A program made the position numbers and the translations under genes. Positions 42,367-49,652 of a stretch of 50,856 nucleotides of DNA are shown one piece after another. Under the pieces are notes generated by a model that did not search any database, was not told where the DNA came from, and worked only from the letters and a program-made list of their open reading frames with translations. The DNA lies in IMG/VR virus record IMGVR_UViG_3300028806_000015, positions 1 through 50,856 of that record; one strand, given 5' to 3'. This stretch comes from a virus. How positions within the stretch are numbered: the first letter of the stretch is position 1; each line of letters opens with the position of its first letter.

Positions 42367-43800
42367 ATGTCATCTACTTTAACAACTCAGCTAACCTCTA
42401 CACAGATTTCTGCTATTACTCCTGTTAATGGAAGTATTATTTATAATACAACTTCTGGACAGTTTCAGCTCTATCAAGCAGGAAGTCCTCTTATTGTGAC
42501 TAATGGGATTGTATCGCAAATATTGACAGGGGCTGGCCTTAGTGGAGGCCCGATTACCTCTGCCGGGACCATTTCCTTAGCTAATACAGCAGTGACCCCA
42601 GGAAGTTATACTTTAGCTAATCTAACTGTTAACCCACAAGGTCAGATTACGGCAGCCAGCAATGGAAGTGCTGTTACAAGTGTCACGGCTGGAACCGGTT
42701 TGAATGTAGGAGCAGGACCCGGTGGAACAATTACGACCTCTGGCACGATTTCTCTAGCGAATACAGCCGTGACCGCTGGCAGCTACACTAACGCCAATAT
42801 TACGGTTAATGCACAGGGCCAGATCACAGTTGCTTCTAATGGTTCTTCTAGTGGTGGTGTTACAAGTGTCACGGCTGGAACTGGTTTGAATGTAGGAGCA
42901 GGGCCCGGCGGAACAATTACGACCTCTGGCACGATTTCTATGGCCAATACAGCTGTAACTGCGGGGTCTTATACGTCTGCCAACATTACAGTAAATGCTC
43001 AAGGTCAAGTTACCGCTGCGAGCAATGGAACTGCTATTGTCCTGCCAGGCCCCGGTGTCATTGTGACCAATTCTGGAGGTACTCCCAGTGCTGTTAACGT
43101 GAATTTAACTGATGTCAATGGTTCCTTAGCATTAGGAAATAATGCAGGAAATCCAGGTGGGGGCGCTTCATTTAATACCTTTATAGGAGATTCTGTTGGA
43201 ATTTCAGCGACCGGAAATCAAAATACTGGACTTGGATTTCAAGCTTTACATTCCTTAACTTCAGGAACTAATAACGTTGCAGGTGGTTATCAGTGTTTAA
43301 GTACAATTACTACTAACACAGGTAATACTGGATTTGGAGCGTTGGCTTTAACAGCTCTTCAGGGGGGATCTAACAATAATAATACGGCTTTTGGTTTGAA
43401 TGCTTTAAGTACTCTTCAAACAGGAAGTGGAAACATAGGGTTTGGTGTTAATGCAAGCGTAGGTACCACTGCAACCAATTGTATAGCCATTGGTTCTAAT
43501 GCTTCTGTTTCAAGTGGCCTGACAAATGCATCTGCAATTGGGACAAGTGCATCAGTTACTACCAGTAATACGATGGTTTTAGGGGCCATTCCGACATATG
43601 TTGTGATCGGTGCAACTACCAATGATGCTAATAATACGGCTGTTTTGTCAGTCTTTTCAACGACGCAAGGATTTTTGCCTCCCTCGATGACAACCACCCA
43701 GAAGAATGCGATAGCATCCCCTGTGGCTGGATTAATGGTTTATGACAATACTTTAAATGCTATCAGTTATTTCAATGGTACAAGTTGGATATCAGTGTAA
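42367..43800 (+). CDS. Fibre-like protein 4
   Basis: 477 residues: cap module at 1-45, three glycine-rich repeats (two of them, with TAGTGLNVGAGPGGTITTSG, are recent internal duplicates at 42674 and 42857), a beta-roll region at about 255-405, and a C-terminal cap module (FLPPSMTTTQKNAIASPVAG, LMVYDNTLNAISYFNGTSW). A 95-base stretch at 42499-42593 is identical to part of the next fibre gene. Confidence 0.68.
   Translation: MSSTLTTQLTSTQISAITPVNGSIIYNTTSGQFQLYQAGSPLIVTNGIVSQILTGAGLSGGPITSAGTISLANTAVTPGSYTLANLTVNPQGQITAASNGSAVTSVTAGTGLNVGAGPGGTITTSGTISLANTAVTAGSYTNANITVNAQGQITVASNGSSSGGVTSVTAGTGLNVGAGPGGTITTSGTISMANTAVTAGSYTSANITVNAQGQVTAASNGTAIVLPGPGVIVTNSGGTPSAVNVNLTDVNGSLALGNNAGNPGGGASFNTFIGDSVGISATGNQNTGLGFQALHSLTSGTNNVAGGYQCLSTITTNTGNTGFGALALTALQGGSNNNNTAFGLNALSTLQTGSGNIGFGVNASVGTTATNCIAIGSNASVSSGLTNASAIGTSASVTTSNTMVLGAIPTYVVIGATTNDANNTAVLSVFSTTQGFLPPSMTTTQKNAIASPVAGLMVYDNTLNAISYFNGTSWISV
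42499..42593. repeat. 95-base exact repeat, copy 1
   Basis: Identical to 43988-44082 in the next fibre gene. The flanks are much less alike, so the identity looks like recent recombination or gene conversion between paralogs. Confidence 0.85.
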
Positions 43801-43855
43801 TGAATATTTATTATTTAAGTAATAATACATCTTTTTATTAAATGGAGTTATTCTA

Positions 43856-45292
43856 ATGTCCTCTTCCTTAACCACACAATTGACATCTACACAGATTTCA
43901 GCTTTAAGTGCTTCTGATGGATTGATTGTTTATAATTCGACGACGAATCAATTCCAATTTAGGCAGCAGGGAAGTTGGCTGACAATAACTAATGGGATTG
44001 TATCGCAAATATTGACAGGGGCTGGCCTTAGTGGAGGCCCGATTACCTCTGCCGGGACCATTTCCTTAGCTAATACAGCAGTAACACCAGGGAGTTACAC
44101 CTATACGTCTTTAACGGTGAATGCGCAGGGCCAGATCACCAGTGCTTCTAATGGATCTTTTTCTAATGTGACCAATATCGCAACAGGAACCGGTTTGATA
44201 GGTGGTCCTATTACATCTACAGGCGCTATTTCTCTTGCAAATACAGCAGTAACACCAGGAAGCTATACATCTGTAAGCTTGACGGTAGATTCTCAAGGAC
44301 GCGTTGCTGCTGCTAGTAATGGAAGTGGGGGGGGAGTTACTGAAGTTTTTACGGGGACTAACTTAAGTGGTGGTCCAATCACTTCAACGGGTACTATTTT
44401 TATTTCTCCTAGTGGCGTAACTGCGGGCACTTATGCGGTTGCGGATATTACAGTAAATGCCCAAGGACTCATTACAGCTATTTCTCGAAATTTGCCTGGG
44501 CCGGGCGTTATTACAACAAATTCTGTTGGCACTTCAAGTGCTGTTTCCAATTTGGCTTACGGCTCAAGTTCAGCTCTTTTTCTAGGTCTTAACGCCGGTA
44601 CGAATGGAAGCAGTTTAACTGATATGATTGCTATTGGAGATAATGCGTTAACAGATGATGGTGGTGCATCCGCTGGCGTGATTTTTGGGTACAATTCTTC
44701 ACATACTAGTAATCAATCAGGTATTGTTGGTTCCAATTATTCTATGTTTGGAGACAACAATTTGCCCCTGTGTCCATGCAGCTTTGGTTGTACTACATTA
44801 GGTTCAAATATTCTTCCTAATTTTACTGGACCTTCTCTAGCAGATCAGTTTGTTGTTCTTGGCCACAATGCTATGCTTAGTACAACTACTAATGGTACCA
44901 ACTCTCTATTTCATGCTATTGGTACAAACATAACCATAAATACTGCAGGTAGTAATACCTTGTATCCAACTTTAATTGGAACTCAAGCATCTTGTTCAGC
45001 TAACATTACTAATGCTTATGCTATTGGCGCATTTGCATCAGTTACTGTGGGCAATAGAATAGTTCTAGGTGGCACTGGCGCCAATGCAATCTCTGTTGTA
45101 ATTGGTGCTACAGCAAGCACACCTTCTGCTGTTTTGTCTATTGCATCTACCACACAGGGCTTTTTACCTCCTTCCATGACAACCACCCAGAAGAATGCCA
45201 TCAGCAGTCCAGCTCCTGGGTTGATTGTTTATGACAACACTCTAAATAAGCCCTATTTTTACAACGGAAGTTCTTGGGTTCAGTTTACATAA
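43856..45292 (+). CDS. Fibre-like protein 5, mosaic
   Basis: 478 residues: cap module, three glycine-rich repeats, a diverged middle with LTDMIAIGDNALTDDGGASA and a Cys-containing NNLPLCPCSFGCTTLGSN segment, a final beta-roll unit, and a C-terminal cap module (FLPPSMTTTQKNAISSPAPG). The first repeat is identical in DNA to protein 4 (43988-44082) and directly continues into a stretch nearly identical to protein 2 (40567-40631), so the gene is a patchwork. The extra Cys residues are unusual for this set. Confidence 0.68.
   Translation: MSSSLTTQLTSTQISALSASDGLIVYNSTTNQFQFRQQGSWLTITNGIVSQILTGAGLSGGPITSAGTISLANTAVTPGSYTYTSLTVNAQGQITSASNGSFSNVTNIATGTGLIGGPITSTGAISLANTAVTPGSYTSVSLTVDSQGRVAAASNGSGGGVTEVFTGTNLSGGPITSTGTIFISPSGVTAGTYAVADITVNAQGLITAISRNLPGPGVITTNSVGTSSAVSNLAYGSSSALFLGLNAGTNGSSLTDMIAIGDNALTDDGGASAGVIFGYNSSHTSNQSGIVGSNYSMFGDNNLPLCPCSFGCTTLGSNILPNFTGPSLADQFVVLGHNAMLSTTTNGTNSLFHAIGTNITINTAGSNTLYPTLIGTQASCSANITNAYAIGAFASVTVGNRIVLGGTGANAISVVIGATASTPSAVLSIASTTQGFLPPSMTTTQKNAISSPAPGLIVYDNTLNKPYFYNGSSWVQFT
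43988..44082. repeat. 95-base exact repeat, copy 2
   Basis: Exact copy of 42499-42593. It is followed, through 44140, by sequence that matches 40573-40631 of fibre gene 2 with about one difference. Confidence 0.85.
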
Positions 45293-45316
45293 TATTTTTT
45301 TTTTGGGATTATTTTA

Positions 45317-46006
45317 ATGTCTTCTTTAACAACGCAATTAACAGATACTCAGATTTCAGCGTTAGCGCCAACTGATGGAACAATTGTTTATGACACAACG
45401 AATGGCCAATATCAATTGAGACAAAACAACGCATGGGTTGCATTAATTTCTGCTCCTACTGCAAATTTCTTTTTTGGCTCTAACGGTTTACCCGTTACAG
45501 CAATCGGAGAATTTAATTGTGGATTCGGCCTTAATGTTATGACGGGAAATGGGTTTGGAGGTAATGGAAATACTGGAATTGGTTATAATGCCCTACAGGA
45601 AAATTTAAATTCTTACAATACATCTGTAGGTTACACAGCTGGAAGTCTTAGGGTTTCTTATCTTGGATGCACCTTTTTAGGAGCAAACGCAGATTCAACT
45701 GCTAGTGGGCTTAGTTACTCGTCTGCCATTGGATATAATGCATCATTTTCTAAAAACAACATAATGGCTCTTGGGGCTCCAAATGGTTTTACAGGAACCG
45801 TATCAGTTGTGATCGGTGCAACTACCAATGATGCTAATAATACTGCTCAATTAGCAATGTATTCAACAACGCAAGGATTACTTCCGCCCGTTATGACGCA
45901 AGCACAGCGTCTGGCTATAACAAGTCCCGCCGAAGGATTAATGGTTTACGATACAACCAATCATTCTCCTTATTTTTTCAATGGAACCGCTTGGGTTGCT
46001 TTTTAG
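45317..46006 (+). CDS. Fibre-like protein 6, short
   Basis: 229 residues: N-terminal cap module, no glycine-rich repeat, one beta-roll region (NTGIGYNALQENLNSYNTSV, SSAIGYNASFSKNNIMALG), and a C-terminal cap module (LLPPVMTQAQRLAITSPAEG, LMVYDTTNHSPYFFNGTAW). The DNA at 45809-45844 is nearly identical to 43603-43638 of gene 4. It is the minimal form of the family. Confidence 0.65.
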   Translation: MSSLTTQLTDTQISALAPTDGTIVYDTTNGQYQLRQNNAWVALISAPTANFFFGSNGLPVTAIGEFNCGFGLNVMTGNGFGGNGNTGIGYNALQENLNSYNTSVGYTAGSLRVSYLGCTFLGANADSTASGLSYSSAIGYNASFSKNNIMALGAPNGFTGTVSVVIGATTNDANNTAQLAMYSTTQGLLPPVMTQAQRLAITSPAEGLMVYDTTNHSPYFFNGTAWVAF

Positions 46007-46018
46007 GTATTATGTATA

Positions 46019-46675
46019 ATGGCAATCACATACAATTCTTTGGTAGCTCAGATCACTGCATATTTAGATAGAACAGACCCATCGACTCTTAATCAAATCC
46101 CGAATTTTATTAGTCAAGCTGAAGAAAGAATTTGTCGTGAATGTAAAACAATAGGACTAGAAACATATGTTACTGGAAATTTTACAACAGGAGTTAACGT
46201 ACTTCAAAAGCCTGGGCGTTGGCGCGAAAATATTACTCTCAACTTTGGGACTGTTAACACTGCTGTTATCCCTCCTACTACTGATAAAAATTATGTTAAT
46301 CAATTATTTCTCAGATCTTATGAATATATAAGAAATTATTGGCCGGATTCAACAGTTCTGGGACTTCCTTTGTTTTATGCGGATTATGGTTATAATAATA
46401 TTATAGTTGCACCGACTCCTGATCAAGCTTATCCATGGGAGTGGTCTTATTTAGAAAGGCCTCTTCCTTTAAGTATACTTAATCAAACTAATTGGTTAAC
46501 TGATTTTGCACCTGATATTATTCTTTATGGATCTCTTTTAGAAGCTATTCCTTATTTGAAGGACAATGAAACTATTGCTGTGTGGCAGCAATATTATAAG
46601 TCAGCTTTGGATAGTCTTAATTCTCAAGATTCTCAGAGATTTCTTGATAGAGCTAGTAATAGGACACAAGATTAA
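46019..46675 (+). CDS. Tail accessory/adaptor protein
   Basis: 218 residues. The start (ITYNSLVAQITAYLDRTDPS, then QIPNFISQAEERICRECKTI) matches a family of podovirus neck/adaptor proteins that lie before the gp10-like gene. A beta core follows (GRWRENITLNFGTVN), then ERPLPLSILNQTNWLTDFAP and a helical end. Its stop overlaps the next start by one base. It may form a ring beneath the gp4-like adaptor. Confidence 0.65.
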   Translation: MAITYNSLVAQITAYLDRTDPSTLNQIPNFISQAEERICRECKTIGLETYVTGNFTTGVNVLQKPGRWRENITLNFGTVNTAVIPPTTDKNYVNQLFLRSYEYIRNYWPDSTVLGLPLFYADYGYNNIIVAPTPDQAYPWEWSYLERPLPLSILNQTNWLTDFAPDIILYGSLLEAIPYLKDNETIAVWQQYYKSALDSLNSQDSQRFLDRASNRTQD

Positions 46676-48303
46676 TGACTGATGTTCTTCATCCATTACT
46701 AATCCAACCAGGCATTCAGCGAGATGGAACTAATCTTGCTAAATCAACTTGGATTGATGGGCAATGGGTTAGATTTCAAAGAGGATTGCCTCAGAAAATG
46801 GGAGGTTACAAACAGATTTGTGGGTATACAAATTCATTAATCACATCTGTTCCTCGCGGCTTGTTCATAGTTGCCAACAATGAGAATTTTAATATTTATG
46901 TTGGAACAGCATCTACAATAGGTTATTACACTATTGATAATAATGGTAATTTTTTGTCGTATACAGATTTAACAGCTCAAGCTATGGCTGCTAATCCTTT
47001 CATTCCCGATCCAAATAATCTTTGGACATTTGATACGATTGTTAATAGGGCATCAACGCCGCCGGCTCCTATTATTATAATGAGTGTGGCTCCCAATCTT
47101 GCTGGTATTAACCAATCTACTCCTGGTCCTGTTTATTATTACAATCAAAAATTTAATATTATGGAACCATTAGGAATAGGCGCTGTTGGTGTTCCTCTTG
47201 TTGTTACTGATGGTGGGGTCGTTAATTTAGATCCTTATTTGATGATTTATGGATCGAATGGATCTATCCGAATCCAAGATCCCGAAAATCCTAATCAACC
47301 ACTTCCTCCTCTTATCTATCCTGCCAATATAATTTATCAGGGTATTTCAAAGATTGTGACAGCAACTGTTACTCGTGGTGGTAATAGTTCTCCTGCTGGG
47401 TTGTTTTGGAGTTTAAGCAGTCTTATTAGATGCACATTTGTTCCTGCAACAGCTACTCAGCCAATACCTTTTGTTTTTGATGTTATCTCTGATCAAATAT
47501 CTATTCTGTCTAGTAGGTGTATGATTGAATATGATGGATTATTTTATTGGTGCGCTACTAATAGATTCTTGGTTTATACTGGCGTTGTTCAAGAAATGGG
47601 AAATGATTCTTCTATAAACTATTTCTTTAACAATCTAAATTTTGATCAAGCTAACAAAGTCTGGGCAACAAAGGTGCCTCACTATGGAGAGATATGGTGG
47701 CATTGGCCAATGGGAACAGCTACAGAATGTAATAAGGTTTTGATTCTAAATGTGCACGTGAATCAATGGAGTATCAGAGATCATAACTGGTATGACACTT
47801 CATTTAATACGATTGATGGAGTAGCTCAAGGCAGAAGTTGTGGTTTTTATAATCAGATCTTTGAAAGCCCTATTTACGCAGATTCTTATCCGAATCCGGC
47901 TTTTGGGAACAATTATGCGCTTTGGCAACATGAATTTGGCGTTGACCAAAATGTTGACGGTCAATTAACAGCGATAGATTCTTTTGTTGAATCTAATGAC
48001 ATTTCTTGGGTAATTCCGAATGCACAAATACCGCTTCAACCTGTTGATCGGTGGGTTTATTTGTATCGTATTGAATTAGATATGATTCAAGATCAAGCTA
48101 TGACTCTTTTTGTTAATGGTCAAGAATACGCAAGATCACCTGTTGTTTCTATTTCTTATGTATTCCAACCAACAGATGTAAAAATTGATATGCGAGAGCA
48201 ACGACGCTTAATGACACTTCGTTTCGAAAGTAATGCCATTGGTGGTTATTACGAATTTGGAAGAAATCTTTTGAATATAAAGATAGGGGATGCGAGACAA
48301 TGA
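46675..48303 (+). CDS. P22 gp10-like tail hub protein
   Basis: 542 residues. The N-terminus QPGIQRDGTNLAKSTWIDGQ, then WVRFQRGLPQKMGGYKQI, is characteristic of gp10-type packaged-DNA stabilization (tail hub) proteins. Beta-propeller-like repeats follow, with IEYDGLFYWCATNRFLVYTG near 283-302 and WWHWPMG near 342. In P22 this protein closes the tail after packaging and anchors the needle. Length is close to P22 gp10 (about 470) with a longer C-terminal beta domain. Confidence 0.78.
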   Translation: MTDVLHPLLIQPGIQRDGTNLAKSTWIDGQWVRFQRGLPQKMGGYKQICGYTNSLITSVPRGLFIVANNENFNIYVGTASTIGYYTIDNNGNFLSYTDLTAQAMAANPFIPDPNNLWTFDTIVNRASTPPAPIIIMSVAPNLAGINQSTPGPVYYYNQKFNIMEPLGIGAVGVPLVVTDGGVVNLDPYLMIYGSNGSIRIQDPENPNQPLPPLIYPANIIYQGISKIVTATVTRGGNSSPAGLFWSLSSLIRCTFVPATATQPIPFVFDVISDQISILSSRCMIEYDGLFYWCATNRFLVYTGVVQEMGNDSSINYFFNNLNFDQANKVWATKVPHYGEIWWHWPMGTATECNKVLILNVHVNQWSIRDHNWYDTSFNTIDGVAQGRSCGFYNQIFESPIYADSYPNPAFGNNYALWQHEFGVDQNVDGQLTAIDSFVESNDISWVIPNAQIPLQPVDRWVYLYRIELDMIQDQAMTLFVNGQEYARSPVVSISYVFQPTDVKIDMREQRRLMTLRFESNAIGGYYEFGRNLLNIKIGDARQ

Positions 48304-48530
48304 TCATGCCACAATATAGTTCTGCCAAAATATGGGCTGCCTCATTAGTAATAGATTTTCCCAATGATAATGTTCCTATATTAAATAATGAAAAAGATTG
48401 GAGATTGTGGGGAGATTTTCTTGTACAATCAAATAGTTTTACAATAAATAACGCCCCTTTTCCAAAAGGATCTTCTAGTTGGGATCAATGGTCACAGTCG
48501 GTTTATAAAAATATGAACGATTTTAGTTAA
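48300..48530 (+). CDS. Hypothetical small tail-region protein
   Basis: 76 residues, aromatic-rich (NNEKDWRLWGDFLVQSNSFT, SWDQWSQSVYKNM). Overlaps the hub gene stop by 4 bases, which implies coupled translation. Position after gp10 is where P22 has its needle gene, but this protein has no needle-like coiled coil. Family not recognised. Confidence 0.5.
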   Translation: MIMPQYSSAKIWAASLVIDFPNDNVPILNNEKDWRLWGDFLVQSNSFTINNAPFPKGSSSWDQWSQSVYKNMNDFS

Positions 48531-48563
48531 TAACTGATAATATAAAACAAAAGGGGAATTAAA

Positions 48564-49619
48564 ATGCCAGGATTTTCAGATATTTTAGCCGGATTAGCAC
48601 CTGTTGCGGGTGGCTTTTTGGGGAATCTTTTTGGGGGTGAAAAAGGAGCACAAATTGGACAAGGATTAGGGTCTATGGCCGGAAATATGTTTGGGGGGGG
48701 ACAACAGTCCCAACAGGCGCCCCAACCTCAAATGAGTCCACAATTACCCGCTCCTTCTATGGCTCTTCCTCAACAATCTCAGATGCCTCAACAATCTCAG
48801 CCCCAAGGATTTAATTTTGGACAATCTCTTGGAAGAGGAATTGGGGGAATTGCTGATAAATACCTTCCTAAACAATTTCAAGGAATGGGTAGTATGTTGG
48901 GTAATTTGGGAGGATCTATGGCAGATAGATTCGCGCAACCATATATGAACAAATTCGCTAATAATCCTATGTTTCAACAAGCTCAAAATATGTTGCCACA
49001 GGTTTTTTCACAAGGACCTCAAATGTTATCAGGGCTCGGTGGACAATTAGGAAACAGCAGTAATCAATATTTAAGAGGATTAGGAGGAGCCATGAGTGGT
49101 TTAGGTAATGTTATGAGAAATCCATACGCAGGAAAATTTAATAGAGGCGGAGCAATTCCAATGTCTCACGGTGGGATGCATCACCCACATTATGGGGTTG
49201 GCGGAATGATGTTAGGGCATTCTTTGATGGGGCCCGCTGGTGGTCTTTTGGGCGAAATGTTGCCTTTTGCAAGAGGGGGAAGTCCTCTACATGCTCATGA
49301 AGATCAGATGGTTCCTGGACATGGTGGTATGGATCATTGGCCATGGCCTCCTCACATGAGTGGAGGTTATAATCCTACACAAGGAGAATATCATCCTTAT
49401 CATCCTTATGCTGAACATTTTGCTATGGGCGGCTCGCCTCATATGGCAATGGGCGGAGCTCACATGGCGGGTGGTGGAACCGTTCCTAATCTTTCACAGT
49501 TAATGCAGATGGTGATGCAATTGGCTCCTTATGTAGCGAAAGAAGTTGAGCCTTTGGTTGGTGGTAATCGCAGACATGAGGGACATGGAATGATGCCAGA
49601 AATGGGACATGTAAGATAA
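48564..49619 (+). CDS. Gly/Gln/Met/His-rich internal protein candidate
   Basis: 351 residues. The first 40 are Gly/Ala-rich and hydrophobic (GLAPVAGGFLGNLFGGEKGA), followed by a Pro/Gln part (40-80), a Gly/Met helical part, then RGGAIPMSHGGMHHPHYGVG, FARGGSPLHAHED and further His/Gly/Pro-rich stretches. Lacks enzymatic motifs. RGG-with-His segments are shared with proteins at 28325 and 49653. Position suggests an internal or ejection protein. RBS AAGGGGAA. Confidence 0.5.
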   Translation: MPGFSDILAGLAPVAGGFLGNLFGGEKGAQIGQGLGSMAGNMFGGGQQSQQAPQPQMSPQLPAPSMALPQQSQMPQQSQPQGFNFGQSLGRGIGGIADKYLPKQFQGMGSMLGNLGGSMADRFAQPYMNKFANNPMFQQAQNMLPQVFSQGPQMLSGLGGQLGNSSNQYLRGLGGAMSGLGNVMRNPYAGKFNRGGAIPMSHGGMHHPHYGVGGMMLGHSLMGPAGGLLGEMLPFARGGSPLHAHEDQMVPGHGGMDHWPWPPHMSGGYNPTQGEYHPYHPYAEHFAMGGSPHMAMGGAHMAGGGTVPNLSQLMQMVMQLAPYVAKEVEPLVGGNRRHEGHGMMPEMGHVR

Positions 49620-49652
49620 TTTATATTAAGTGATTTTTATAGGATAACGACT

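Noticed and set aside
38578-46006. Diversity-generating retroelement acting on the fibre genes
   Set aside because: No reverse transcriptase gene and no template/variable repeat with adenine-biased differences were seen; paralog recombination explains the similarities.
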